A stretch of 64,000 bases of DNA from Ruminococcaceae bacterium KH2T8 (lineage in GTDB: Bacteria; Bacillota; Clostridia; Saccharofermentanales; Saccharofermentanaceae), in the NCBI GenBank assembly GCA_900111435.1, contig FOIY01000001.1, positions 868,001 through 932,000 of the forward strand, read 5' to 3'. The position numbers and the translations under genes were made by a program. Below the pieces are notes generated by a model, which had not been told where the DNA came from, made no database searches, and saw nothing but the letters and a program-made list of their open reading frames with translations. This document shows, in pieces, positions 1 through 9,388 of the stretch. Within the stretch, counting starts at the first letter, position 1, and the number at the start of each line of letters is the position of its first letter.

Positions 1-1251
1 GATATCCGCTGCGGATGAAGATTCGACTGCGACAAGACCAATAACGACAAATGCCGCCAGATAGATCGAATTTTTTGAAAGGCAGCTGATGTTCTTAAGC
101 GATATCGCCGCGACCGTGACTATAAGACAGGCAAGGCAGATGAGGCGGGAATATGTAAGTTCACCCGTTCCCTTGCTGACGCAAAGGAGCTCATCGAGAG
201 CTGAATAAGCCACGGAGATATAGATGATGAGCATCAAAAGTCCGCCGAATATCCTGGCTCTTAAAGGAATCTCCTTATTGGCAAAAAAGAGCATCGCGAG
301 GATAAAAGCAAATACGGATATACCCAGCACTGGGGCTGCATCCCTGATCGACTGTCCCGTGATGTTTCCGTCGAGCATCCGGTACAGGAGATCGATCATG
401 AAGAACCTGACCTCACCGGCCTTGAACATCCCGGCTATATCTGACACGGGCTTTACGGATCTTAACATCGGGAATACCGCTACGGCCGCGATGAGAACTC
501 CCGAAGCTGCCGTCAATAAGATCCTCAAGATGCCGAAAAGGATATCACCCACTGACCTCTTTCGATCACAAAGAAGCATAAATACGCCGAACAGGATACA
601 GAAAGGTACGCAGTTGATAAAACCACCGAAGCCCGATATGGCCATAACGGCAAACAGGATCGAAGCTGCGAATATGTTCTTGAGCCCGCCTTTTCTGTTG
701 AGAGTATCGACAGCCGACAACAGAAGCGGAAGAAAGATGACACTGTTCATCAGTGACGAGTCAAGAGCCGCATAGAACATCACTACGGATGACACGGAAT
801 AAACGCTCGACACGAGGAGTGCGGGGTCGTTCTTAAGTCCTATATTCTTTCGCAGGAAATAGAAAAAGGCTGATCCTGCCAGTCCGAACTTCAAGAAGAA
901 GAATACTCTGAACAGTTCTGCCGCAGCGGCGGGACCGATCAACATGCCGAGCAGGAATACAATCGACATGTGCTCAGTAAGAAGTTCTCTTACGGCGGAA
1001 GTCCTGACCGAAAGATCATCAGATGACATACCTGCCTTTATGGATATGATCGAATCGACATCGGAAGATACCGCGCTGAACATATCGTCCTCGCGAAATT
1101 CCATCGAACGCATCGTTATCGCCGTATACTTCTCATTCGGCGCGATATTGGTCACAAGAGTATAAGCCGCAAATACGATCATGACGGGAACGATAAATGC
1201 GACCGTAAGCCACGCCCGTCTGTCGCGAGCGTTCACATCAAGGGGTCTCAT
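1..1251 (-). CDS. YfhO-like multispanning membrane protein (3' part missing)
   Basis: An open frame runs without a stop from ATG at 1251 to the window edge, giving 417 codons of a protein whose C-terminus lies outside. It has an N-terminal membrane segment, an extracytoplasmic stretch, then many hydrophobic segments. The stretch with FFLKFGLAGSAFFYFL, followed by a YSVSSVVMFY segment and several LPLLL-type helices, resembles YfhO/GT-C-like membrane proteins. The start overlaps the end of the upstream YfhO gene by 14 bases, so the two are translationally coupled. By analogy with YfhO it may act in transfer of lipid-linked sugars outside the membrane. The family call rests on fold-like pattern and adjacency and is weaker than for the next gene. 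Confidence 0.65.
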   Translation of the reverse strand, partial: MRPLDVNARDRRAWLTVAFIVPVMIVFAAYTLVTNIAPNEKYTAITMRSMEFREDDMFSAVSSDVDSIISIKAGMSSDDLSVRTSAVRELLTEHMSIVFLLGMLIGPAAAAELFRVFFFLKFGLAGSAFFYFLRKNIGLKNDPALLVSSVYSVSSVVMFYAALDSSLMNSVIFLPLLLSAVDTLNRKGGLKNIFAASILFAVMAISGFGGFINCVPFCILFGVFMLLCDRKRSVGDILFGILRILLTAASGVLIAAVAVFPMLRSVKPVSDIAGMFKAGEVRFFMIDLLYRMLDGNITGQSIRDAAPVLGISVFAFILAMLFFANKEIPLRARIFGGLLMLIIYISVAYSALDELLCVSKGTGELTYSRLICLACLIVTVAAISLKNISCLSKNSIYLAAFVVIGLVAVESSSAADI

Positions 1252-3937
1252 CAGACTCACTCTCCGCTAAGATCTCGGGCTCCCTTATCTTCTCCTTCTT
1301 GGAGCCGATCGCGAGCTTTCCGGAGGAAAGGATCGAGAGCAATATGCAGCAAATAACACCGGCACTCGATATGATGGCACCGCTCCTGAAGCCTGCGGGA
1401 ACATACTTGAGTTCTATCTGATGTTCACCCGGAGTAAGTCTTATCGCGCTCAGGGCATCCTGGACGGGAAGGAGCTCTGCTTCGGCTCCGTCAACAGTTA
1501 CGTGAAAGCCTTCCGCATAAGGGATGGTCAGGAATAAAAGGCCTTCATTCTCGGCCGTAACCGTACCCCTTATGGTCGTATCGTCATAGTAAGCAACTTC
1601 GAGCACCTCGTCGGACAGTTCGGATACCATACGGTCATAACCTGCACGATCGAGCTCATAAGCGTAGAAATTGATCGTACCCGCATTCGTATCATTATAC
1701 GAAACTGTAGCGGTCAAAGGCGTTCCGTCGTAAGTTCCCAGACAGATGATCTGGTAGCTCCTGATCTCGAAAGAAGCGATCTGCTCTTCGCCGCGTTCGA
1801 TCTTTACGTTGCCGCCCTTGGGAGAATAAAGGTAGATGTACACATCATTTCCGATCTGTGCATCGCTGATAGTAAACTTGGCGGATGCTGCATTACCTGC
1901 AGTCATGACCTGAAAATCCATATGACTTCCGGTATATTCCGAAGCCTGAAGATTCTCGGAATAAAAACACTGTGCATTGACCGGATGATATACATCAGCC
2001 TCTACACCCATCGATCTTACGAGACTGTTCGTCTTATAGAAGACATCGTGGATACCCTCATCGGGCACATAATAGAGCACTTCGGGAGATACCATATAGC
2101 CTACGGGAAGCGCATCGGGATTTCCATAGAATGTGACTTCGCCGTCACTGTACTCCTCTTCAAATATCGAAGGAACGCTCGAAGTATTCTCGATAGTCGC
2201 GAGATTTCTGACATCGAGGAGCGTAGCCGTAACTCTCGTAAGTCCGGGATTACGAAGACCGTTTATGCCGTTATTGTGGAATCCGAAATTCCTCATATAC
2301 TTAACAAAGCTCTCTCTGGCTGTAGATGAGAAGATCGACAGACCCTTAACGTCATAGACCGACTGGATACAGCAGATATAGTTGGGATAGAGCTCAGTCC
2401 TCTCAAAGGAATTATGTCCTTCGGTTCCCTCGATCTGCTCTACATGAGTATTGATGATATCCCTGTTCTTGGCATAGAAATCATAGCCGGGGAATCCTTC
2501 ATGCTCGGCGACTCTGGCGATCGTAATGACCGTAGAAGCAAAGAGCTCGATAAGAACGGTTACGGTGATCAGCACTTCATAAAAGAGCGAACTGTTGCGC
2601 TTTCCGTTCCTGATGCTCGCCACGACGCAGCCCTGGATGATAAGGAAAAGAAGCGTCAGTCCTATCTGCTGATATCCCTCATTTCCCGTTCCGAACTTCT
2701 CGTACAGAACTAGGAAGATGCCTGCCCCGATGCATACACCTGCGACCTGACCGCGGGTGTAGTAGCGAAGCACTCTGATGGTCATAAAGGCCACAGATAC
2801 CAAGATAAAACACATTATGAAGGACTGTCTGTAAGGGATCTGGTTCGGGAAATGAAATCCGTGCCAGATGAAGTTCAAGGCTCTGTTCGAAAAGCTCAGA
2901 TACATAAGGAGCATCAGGAAGCCGTAGCCGATCTTGTGTCTGAGCTTGATACCCGTCTCGGGAGATGCCATAAAGAACAAAGGGATCATGAGAACGACTA
3001 CGATACCGCAGGCAACATTTGCCATACCGTCCCTTATGTTGGGATTGGCAGTCATCATGAGCCTTCCAAGGAAATCAAAGAGATTGCCCGTAAGCGTAAA
3101 GTCCATCGGGAATTCGTCACCTGTTGCAGATGAGTGCTTTAAGATCATATATGTCGGAAGTACCATAACGGCCGACATCGCACCGGCAGTAAGGCTCGCG
3201 ACGGCAAATCTCACCGCGCCCGCAAGGACAGTACCGAACCTGATATCCTCTCTCCTGTTCACCGTAAGGAACAGAACGACTGAATAAAATACCAGGAAAA
3301 GACAGATGAAATATCCCGAATAGAAATTCGAAGCGATACAGATACCGAGCGAGACGATATAGAGAGTATACTTTCGCTCCAGAAAGAGCTTTCGAAGTCC
3401 GAGCGCGATGAGCGGAAGGAGCACGAAAGCATCACACCACATTATGTTCCAGAAATCCGAAAGGAACCAGCCGCAGAGCGCATAGCTCGCGCCGAAGATG
3501 ACCGTTATGAAGTCATATCTCTTCTCGTCATTCTCCGAGAGGAATATACCCATGAAGAGCGATGCGAGACCCGCACGGATCGCGGTAACTACGGCAACGA
3601 ATACCGGAAGAGTCTTATACGGGAAGAATATGCAGAGGAGATTAAGAGGACTCGCCGCATAGTTGGCATAAGCGGCAAAATACTCGGTACCGAGACCTGT
3701 ATTCCACGAATAAAAGAGCGATCTGCCCTCGAGGAGCCTCTGCCTGAACTCATAGATGAACGGCATGTACTGATGGTAGAGATCGACGGTAAGGACCGTC
3801 CTGTCACCTACCGGGTATACCTGAAGTATCGCGAAAGCGAGGATGACCGTCAGGAAAGGAAAAATGAAAGACAGTAATCGGCTGTCTCCCAGTATGTCCG
3901 TGATCTTAAATAATATCTTTCGAAGTTTCTGTCCCAT
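1238..3937 (-). CDS. YfhO family membrane protein (lipoteichoic acid glycosylation type)
   Basis: 899 residues, close to the usual YfhO length of about 860. The N-terminal two thirds holds about a dozen membrane segments, with the family's early motif TVDLYHQYMPF near residue 50 and an SWNTGLG loop. The C-terminal third is an extracytoplasmic beta-rich domain ending in TIPYAEGFHVTVDG, typical of the family, then one last membrane helix and a charged tail. B. subtilis YfhO is needed with a polyprenyl-phosphate sugar transferase to glycosylate lipoteichoic acid; the same role is inferred. It is first in an operon with the partial gene after it. No Shine-Dalgarno precedes ATG 3937, and an extended -10 box lies only 9 bases upstream. 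Confidence 0.88.
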   Translation of the reverse strand: MGQKLRKILFKITDILGDSRLLSFIFPFLTVILAFAILQVYPVGDRTVLTVDLYHQYMPFIYEFRQRLLEGRSLFYSWNTGLGTEYFAAYANYAASPLNLLCIFFPYKTLPVFVAVVTAIRAGLASLFMGIFLSENDEKRYDFITVIFGASYALCGWFLSDFWNIMWCDAFVLLPLIALGLRKLFLERKYTLYIVSLGICIASNFYSGYFICLFLVFYSVVLFLTVNRREDIRFGTVLAGAVRFAVASLTAGAMSAVMVLPTYMILKHSSATGDEFPMDFTLTGNLFDFLGRLMMTANPNIRDGMANVACGIVVVLMIPLFFMASPETGIKLRHKIGYGFLMLLMYLSFSNRALNFIWHGFHFPNQIPYRQSFIMCFILVSVAFMTIRVLRYYTRGQVAGVCIGAGIFLVLYEKFGTGNEGYQQIGLTLLFLIIQGCVVASIRNGKRNSSLFYEVLITVTVLIELFASTVITIARVAEHEGFPGYDFYAKNRDIINTHVEQIEGTEGHNSFERTELYPNYICCIQSVYDVKGLSIFSSTARESFVKYMRNFGFHNNGINGLRNPGLTRVTATLLDVRNLATIENTSSVPSIFEEEYSDGEVTFYGNPDALPVGYMVSPEVLYYVPDEGIHDVFYKTNSLVRSMGVEADVYHPVNAQCFYSENLQASEYTGSHMDFQVMTAGNAASAKFTISDAQIGNDVYIYLYSPKGGNVKIERGEEQIASFEIRSYQIICLGTYDGTPLTATVSYNDTNAGTINFYAYELDRAGYDRMVSELSDEVLEVAYYDDTTIRGTVTAENEGLLFLTIPYAEGFHVTVDGAEAELLPVQDALSAIRLTPGEHQIELKYVPAGFRSGAIISSAGVICCILLSILSSGKLAIGSKKEKIREPEILAESESDETP

Positions 3938-3946
3938 ATAAAGAAG

Positions 3947-3955
3947 ATAATATCA
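3947..3955 (-). promoter_or_regulatory. Extended -10 box for the YfhO gene
   Basis: Minus strand reads TGaTATTAT, ending 9 bases before ATG 3937. Transcription would begin about 2-3 bases upstream of the start codon, giving an almost leaderless mRNA. No convincing -35 at 17 bases. Confidence 0.45.
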
Positions 3956-4044
3956 CATTATGCGTGATTTGTAGCAATGCGGTAATAATAGGGTAATCCT
4001 TTTTATGGTAAAGTATAGTGAATAATTATAAAGGAGCACTGTCA

Positions 4045-4959
4045 GTGGGACTTCGACTCAGGATAATCCTTAATCCTTCTTCGGGACGTGAGACGGCTCG
4101 CGTCAACGTTGATGATATGCTCGCTTATCTCGTATCTTTCGGTGCACTCGAAAGAGCGGATGCCTGCTATACATCCAAGCGTTTTGATGCCGTACGTTTT
4201 GCAAAGGAGACCGATCCTTCGCAATATGACTATATAGTCGCTGTAGGAGGAGACGGAACGGTAAACGAAGTCATCACAGGCATGATGGAAGGCGGGATCG
4301 ATCTGCCCCTGGCGATCTACACGTCCGGAACCGTAAATGATTTTGCGACGATCAATGGTCTTCCTTCCCTTCCTTCGGATTTTGCAAGGATGCTCATGAA
4401 CCCCAGGTTCAATAAGGTTGACTGCGGCAAGGTCGGAGATAAGTATTTCCTCAACGTACTCGCCGGTGGTCTTATGGCGGATGTAGCCTATAAGGTGCCT
4501 TCGGATCTTAAGACCGCTTTCGGTCCTGCGGCATACTGGATGTCCGCCATGAAGGATATCCCTTCGACTATCAACAATGCGATCAATCTGCACATCAAGA
4601 CAGACAAAGAGGAATATAACGAAAAGGCCATTATGTTCCTTATCTCCAATACGAAGAGTGTCGGAGGCTTCAGAAAGCTCATGACCATGGCAGACTTATC
4701 CGACGGAATGCTCGACGTACTGGTCTTAAAAAAGATCGAACCTACCGAAATAATGCCGCTTTTGGGCAAACTCATGATTGGCGAACACATTTATAATGAC
4801 AACGTACTGTATCTGCAGACTAAATATCTTGAATTAGACGCACCTTCAGATGATAAGGTGATCCTCGATCTTGACGGCGAAGAGGGACCTGCCCTCCCCG
4901 CCACTATCGAATGTATACACGAAGCGATCACGTTGATCGTTCCTAATGAGGAGGAATAA
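4045..4959 (+). CDS. Diacylglycerol kinase-like lipid kinase (DagK/YegS family)
   Basis: 304 residues. The N-terminus has ILNPSSGR (8-15) and the nucleotide-binding VGGDGTVNEV (GGDGT at 68-72), then YTSGTVNDFA, the hallmarks of DAGK_cat lipid kinases. These phosphorylate diacylglycerol or a related lipid at the cytoplasmic face, recycling the diacylglycerol left by LtaS-type polymerisation; an LtaS-like gene lies at 46087. I start at GTG 4045 because AAGGAG (4031-4036) sits 8 bases before it, while the longer GTG at 4018 falls inside a -10-like TATAGT (4014-4019). It is followed two bases later by the foldase gene, so they form one operon. Confidence 0.88.
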   Translation: MGLRLRIILNPSSGRETARVNVDDMLAYLVSFGALERADACYTSKRFDAVRFAKETDPSQYDYIVAVGGDGTVNEVITGMMEGGIDLPLAIYTSGTVNDFATINGLPSLPSDFARMLMNPRFNKVDCGKVGDKYFLNVLAGGLMADVAYKVPSDLKTAFGPAAYWMSAMKDIPSTINNAINLHIKTDKEEYNEKAIMFLISNTKSVGGFRKLMTMADLSDGMLDVLVLKKIEPTEIMPLLGKLMIGEHIYNDNVLYLQTKYLELDAPSDDKVILDLDGEEGPALPATIECIHEAITLIVPNEEE

Positions 4960-4961
4960 CT

Positions 4962-6755
4962 TTGAAGAAGAGAGATAACAAGAACAAGGTCAGAGCTCCC
5001 GAGATAGAGCCTGCATCTTCCGAAAATATCATCGACTCAGGCGATAATGCACCTCAGAATATCGGTATAACGGTAGAAGAAGAGGGCGAAGTCCCCGAGA
5101 TCACGGAGCAACCCGTATCCCTCGATGCTCTCTTTACCGAGGAGCCCGAGAAAGAAGAGCGAAAGGTCCTTTCCGACCTCGAGCAGATCGACCCCGATCT
5201 TTTAACGGGTGAAGAATCCGCAGTCAGGAAGAAGACTCCCAAGGCTAAGAAGGTAAAGGAATCCAAGAAGAACGACGTGGCTCCCATAAAGCTCGACATC
5301 TCGGGTAAGAGCTCGGCTTCCAAGGCATCCGCTGCCGCCGTCGAGACACCCGGCAAGAAGCGCAAGGGCATGACTTTCGTGATCATCGCGATCATCGCAG
5401 TACTCGGTGTCATCGCCGTATCTCTCTTCTACGAAGCAGGTATCAAGGAAAAGCTCCAGAGCCCCCTGATCATCAACGGAACACCCGTAGACAGCGCGGA
5501 ATTCAGCTTCATGTATCACTATATCCTCATCGATAACGGTGTCGATATCTTTGCATCGGATACTCCCGCTATGCTCGCATCTCCTTCGGCAGATCCTAAC
5601 TTCCCTACACAGAGAGACTATTTCCTTAATCTGACCGCTTCCGAGATGCAGACGACTCAGATCCTCTACGACGACGCTAAGGCTCACGGATATGACATCT
5701 CCGAAGAGCACTATACTCTCGCAAGAGCATATGTTGACTGGCTCGCAGGAAAGGCTGCCGAATTAAATGTTCCTCTCGATACTTATATCAGAGGCGTATT
5801 CGGTAATCAGGTAAGCGAGCAGGTTGTCCTTAATACCCTCGCTAAGAAATACTTCACCGAGGACTACGCTTCAGGCGCTAAGCTCGAAGAACTCCAGGCT
5901 ACCGAAGATCAGGCTAATGCCGCTTATAACGACAACATGAATGCTTATGACGTAGTAAGTTACAAGATCTTAAGGATGACTTATGAGCAGAGAGATGAGG
6001 CTTTCGTCTCTACCGCCAACCGCCACGCTGAGCAGATCATCGAAGGTATCGGACACGATCCCGCTGCTTTCGAGACAGTTGCTGCGGAATACTTCTCCGG
6101 TGAAGCCGCAGACAGGCTCGCTCAGCCCGACTCCACACTCGTAAGCGACGCAAGATATTCCGACTTCACGCATACTGACTTCAGGGATTGGCTCTTTGAC
6201 GCAGAGAGAACTCCCGGCGATGCAACGATATTTACGGATAATGACGGATTCCCGATCATCCTCTGCTTCGTATCACGTGACAGACAGTCGGTACCTTTAA
6301 GAGACGTCAGGATCGTACAGGTAAATGTAGCTGACGCCGAAAATGCCAACGGTCTTTCCGTATCCGAAGCTCAGTCCCTTGCTCAGGAGATCTACGATCA
6401 GATCGAGACCGAAGGAGATATGCAGAGCGTCGAGAACATCTATAACGACGCTATCCTTAGCGGCAACATCGAAGTTACTCACAGCTCCGATACATACCCC
6501 GGAAAGTACGACGGCATCCTCGACGAATGGATATTCGCTTCCGAAAGAGTCGCAGGAGACAGAGCTTTCCTTGAGACAGAGAGCGGTTACTATATCGTTT
6601 ATATGGTGTCTATCTCCGAGAATCCCGAGTGGTATGACAGAGTCAACAGCTTCATAAGAATGAGGAACTACCAGGCTTTCCTGGCAGAGATGGAATCAGA
6701 ATACAGCTACGAATTCGTACAGTCCGGACTCGATGCGATCCAGGATGTACCATGA
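4962..6755 (+). CDS. Membrane-anchored SurA/PrsA-like foldase
   Basis: 597 residues. The first 137 are cytoplasmic, first acidic and then lysine-rich. One membrane helix (FVIIAIIAVLGVIAVSLFY, about 137-157) follows, then a large extracytoplasmic part beginning LIINGTPVDSAEF, which matches the start of SurA/PrsA N-domains. Two weak parvulin-like units follow, each ending in a GD..IF/FLETESGYYIVYMV type strand. I infer help in folding exported proteins, with or without real prolyl isomerase activity. Start is TTG 4962 with GAGGAGGAA just before it at the end of the kinase gene. The long charged cytoplasmic region is unusual for PrsA, which is a lipoprotein. The 3' end overlaps the phosphatase gene by ATGA. 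Confidence 0.72.
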   Translation: MKKRDNKNKVRAPEIEPASSENIIDSGDNAPQNIGITVEEEGEVPEITEQPVSLDALFTEEPEKEERKVLSDLEQIDPDLLTGEESAVRKKTPKAKKVKESKKNDVAPIKLDISGKSSASKASAAAVETPGKKRKGMTFVIIAIIAVLGVIAVSLFYEAGIKEKLQSPLIINGTPVDSAEFSFMYHYILIDNGVDIFASDTPAMLASPSADPNFPTQRDYFLNLTASEMQTTQILYDDAKAHGYDISEEHYTLARAYVDWLAGKAAELNVPLDTYIRGVFGNQVSEQVVLNTLAKKYFTEDYASGAKLEELQATEDQANAAYNDNMNAYDVVSYKILRMTYEQRDEAFVSTANRHAEQIIEGIGHDPAAFETVAAEYFSGEAADRLAQPDSTLVSDARYSDFTHTDFRDWLFDAERTPGDATIFTDNDGFPIILCFVSRDRQSVPLRDVRIVQVNVADAENANGLSVSEAQSLAQEIYDQIETEGDMQSVENIYNDAILSGNIEVTHSSDTYPGKYDGILDEWIFASERVAGDRAFLETESGYYIVYMVSISENPEWYDRVNSFIRMRNYQAFLAEMESEYSYEFVQSGLDAIQDVP

Positions 6756-7318
6756 CGAGAGTACTTATAACGCGTCACGGCGAGACCTTCTGGAATACCG
6801 AATTCAGGATGCAGGGGCGTAACAATTCCCCTCTCACGGACAAAGGAATAAACGGAGCGATAAAGCTCGGCGAGAGCATCGCGGATAAGGGCATCTCCAT
6901 CGACAGATGCTTCGTAAGCCCCATGCCGAGAGCTCTCCATACGGCACATCTAATCCGAAAGCATTCGGGCATGTCCTACCCTATCGATATCGAACCTCTG
7001 CTGATCGAGATGTCTCTCGGAAGCTGGGAAGGCCTAAGCTACGGCGAAGCGACTGCCGCATATCCCGAGAAGTTCAAGGACTTTAAAACAAGGCCCGACA
7101 AGTTCGTTCCCATGGGCGGCGAAACATTCTACGACGTCTACGACAGGGCTTCTGCACTCCTGGACAAAATAAAAGAACGATACACGGGTACCGTTCTTCT
7201 TGTTTCTCATATGATATTGGTTCAGGGTATGCTCTGTGTCTCTGAGGGTCACGATGTATCAAGACTTCGCGACCACGAACCTATACAGCAGACTACCCTT
7301 TACGAGATCGAGCTTTAA
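6752..7318 (+). CDS. Histidine phosphatase family protein (phosphoglycerate mutase-like)
   Basis: 188 residues. The signature RHGET (8-12) carries the nucleophilic His9. The second His is in VSHM (His153), and Glu86 in LLIEMSLGSWEG fits the general acid. All core residues of branch-1 histidine phosphatases are present, but the short length excludes a typical glycolytic mutase, so the substrate is open (a small phosphate ester such as alpha-ribazole-P is known in the family). It overlaps the foldase stop by ATGA and is the last gene of the operon. No terminator is visible before the convergent small peptide gene. Confidence 0.85.
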   Translation: MTRVLITRHGETFWNTEFRMQGRNNSPLTDKGINGAIKLGESIADKGISIDRCFVSPMPRALHTAHLIRKHSGMSYPIDIEPLLIEMSLGSWEGLSYGEATAAYPEKFKDFKTRPDKFVPMGGETFYDVYDRASALLDKIKERYTGTVLLVSHMILVQGMLCVSEGHDVSRLRDHEPIQQTTLYEIEL

Positions 7319-7345
7319 AGCCCTGCTGTCCCTAGTTTCTTCGTA

Positions 7346-7456
7346 TCAAATACCTGCTACGATCAGCACGATTATCGAGATGAACGTAAAGATCATCGCG
7401 AACGCAAGTATAGCGGCAATAACCTTGACTGCAGTCGAATTCTTATTCTGTTTCAT
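7346..7456 (-). CDS. Small single-span membrane peptide (36 aa)
   Basis: ATG 7456 opens 36 codons: a basic, polar start MKQNKNSTAVK, then one long hydrophobic segment IAAILAFAMIFTFISIIVLIVAG up to the stop. The start is 6 bases after the htrA stop, so it is the last gene of that unit. An AGGAG lies about 17 bases before the start, inside the htrA end, which is farther than usual. Tiny membrane proteins of this shape are common in Clostridia but I cannot name a family. It could be chance, though codon use and placement argue for a real gene. Confidence 0.45.
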   Translation of the reverse strand: MKQNKNSTAVKVIAAILAFAMIFTFISIIVLIVAGI

Positions 7457-7462
7457 AAGATA

Positions 7463-8686
7463 TTAATTCCCGTCTCCTATCGTAAGTTCGAGCGAGAGCT
7501 CTTCGCCATTCCTGTCTACGACAACTTCGATAGTATCGCCGACTGCGTGTGAGTCTCGTACTCCAATGATATCATTCGATTCGGTAATTTCAACACCGTC
7601 CATCGTTATGAGCCTGTCACCCACTTCAAGTCCCGCATCAGCTCCCGGACCGCCGGCATCAAGATCGGCAACATAGATACCGGGGACGGCGCCGTTATAC
7701 TCTCCTTCTGAGATATCGGTGACAGTGATGCCCAGATACGGTCTGTTGACTACATATCCGTAGTTGATCAGGGATTCTATGACACTCTTTATTGGAGTGA
7801 TCGGGATCGCAAATCCCAGACCTTCGGCAGAACTCATCTTGGCATTGGTAACACCTATTACCTCGCCGAATGAATTGATCAGCGGACCGCCGCTGTTACC
7901 GCTGTTGATGGAAGCATCCGTCTGGATAAGCTCCATCATGTAGCCGTTATTATTCATTTCTCTGCCTGTAGCCGAGATTACGCCTACCGTGACGGTACCC
8001 TCAAGTGTTCCCAGAGGATTACCGATAGCCACTGCGAGCTCTCCTGCTCTTAAAAGATCTGAATCTCCGAGCGTTACCGCATTATATACATGGTCCTCCC
8101 TGAGCTTAAGGACCGCGATATCTGTGCGTTCATCAGAACCGACGATATCCGCCGCGATCTCCTCTTCGTATCCCGGCACCATTATCTTCACATACAGACT
8201 CTCATCCGAAAGAACAGTGTCGATGACGTGAGCATTCGTAACGATATATCCGTCTTCGCTTATTATGAATCCGGATCCCGATGCCAACGCGATCTCAACA
8301 CCATTATCTTCACCGTAGATATATACGGCTACGGTAGCGGGGCCGACAAGTTCCGCGATTTCCATCGTACTGAGTGTTGCCTTATTCGGATCATAAACGC
8401 TTGCTGCTTCTTCCAGCGAAAAGTTCGGGTCTGCGAAAGGATGATCCATCTGCGCGGGAGATACGGGTTCGGCATCACCGTTCGTCTCGGAAGGAACGAT
8501 GTTTCGTTCATACGTCATATTACCCTTGGCTCCCGTAGTGAGCGCAAAGATATATAAAGTCTGCATAGCGGAAAAGATGATCGATACTAAAAGTGCACAG
8601 AGCAATATAAGTGTATGTGTGCTCAGCTGCTTCTTTTCCTTTTTATCTTTCTTCTGCGATTCGATTCGCTCTGTCTCTTCGGACAT
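7463..8686 (-). CDS. HtrA/DegP-like serine protease with PDZ domain
   Basis: 407 residues: a lysine-rich cytoplasmic start, one membrane helix (about 25-50), a linker, a trypsin-like domain and a C-terminal PDZ domain (about 315-400). The catalytic triad is visible as His153 (TNAHVI), Asp189 (RTDIAVLK) and Ser265 (GNSGGPL). It is a membrane-tethered quality-control protease facing outward, degrading misfolded secreted proteins, and has a single PDZ as in Gram-positive HtrA. The start has AAGAGGTG just upstream. It stands between yigZ and the small membrane peptide, all minus. Confidence 0.95.
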   Translation of the reverse strand: MSEETERIESQKKDKKEKKQLSTHTLILLCALLVSIIFSAMQTLYIFALTTGAKGNMTYERNIVPSETNGDAEPVSPAQMDHPFADPNFSLEEAASVYDPNKATLSTMEIAELVGPATVAVYIYGEDNGVEIALASGSGFIISEDGYIVTNAHVIDTVLSDESLYVKIMVPGYEEEIAADIVGSDERTDIAVLKLREDHVYNAVTLGDSDLLRAGELAVAIGNPLGTLEGTVTVGVISATGREMNNNGYMMELIQTDASINSGNSGGPLINSFGEVIGVTNAKMSSAEGLGFAIPITPIKSVIESLINYGYVVNRPYLGITVTDISEGEYNGAVPGIYVADLDAGGPGADAGLEVGDRLITMDGVEITESNDIIGVRDSHAVGDTIEVVVDRNGEELSLELTIGDGN

Positions 8687-8749
8687 CTTATATCACCTCT
8701 TGATCTCAGATGATACTCTTCGTGCAGAAAGTGTCATCCGATATTCTAG

Positions 8750-9388
8750 TCAAATTACGGGCAAACGAAGTTCCCTGTCACCTGCCGACGTTATCACGGC
8801 TCTTCCCGAGGACAGATCGGTCAAAGTCTCGATCACCTTATCCTCATCTTCCTTAGTGCATACGACCTTCATGTTTACATCTGCACCATACTCGATATCT
8901 TCGACATTCCAGCCCTTAAGACCGATCTCTCGAATGAGCTTATCGGACAGATCATATCCGATCCTGACATCGAGAGCCTTGCCTTCCATGATCTCGATCT
9001 TGCCCGAGGCTTCTACGGCAGTCACCGCAGCATCGGTATATGCTCTGATGAGACCGCCCTTACCGAGGAGTATGCCTCCGAAGTATCTCGTGACCGCTAC
9101 CGCGATATCGGTAAGTCCCGATCTTTCAATGACATTTAGGATCGGCATGCCGGCTGTTCCCGAAGGCTCGCCGTCATCACTTATCTTCTGCATATGTGTG
9201 AGCGAATCGATCTTCCATGCATAACATGTATGCCTCGCATCGGGGTACTTCTTCCTTACGGAAGCGATAAAGTTCTCTGCTTCTTCCTGCGTGCGCACGG
9301 GCATGGCCTGTCCGATAAAGACAGACTTACTTATCTCCGTACGGGATTCGCCATATCCGGAAAGGGTTATCAGGCTGCCGCTCGTCAA
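8750..9388 (-). CDS. YigZ/IMPACT (UPF0029) family protein
   Basis: 212 residues. The N-terminal domain carries the IMPACT signature SDDGEPSGTAGMPIL and AVTRYFGGILLGKGGLIRAY, and the C-terminal part is the small DUF1949-like ferredoxin fold. YigZ proteins are linked to translation stress and ribosome-associated regulation, without a settled reaction. TTG 9388 is the start: AAGGAG lies 6 bases before it, and the start overlaps the stop of the Nudix-like gene. That overlap suggests the two are made together. Confidence 0.9.
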   Translation of the reverse strand: MTSGSLITLSGYGESRTEISKSVFIGQAMPVRTQEEAENFIASVRKKYPDARHTCYAWKIDSLTHMQKISDDGEPSGTAGMPILNVIERSGLTDIAVAVTRYFGGILLGKGGLIRAYTDAAVTAVEASGKIEIMEGKALDVRIGYDLSDKLIREIGLKGWNVEDIEYGADVNMKVVCTKEDEDKVIETLTDLSSGRAVITSAGDRELRLPVI

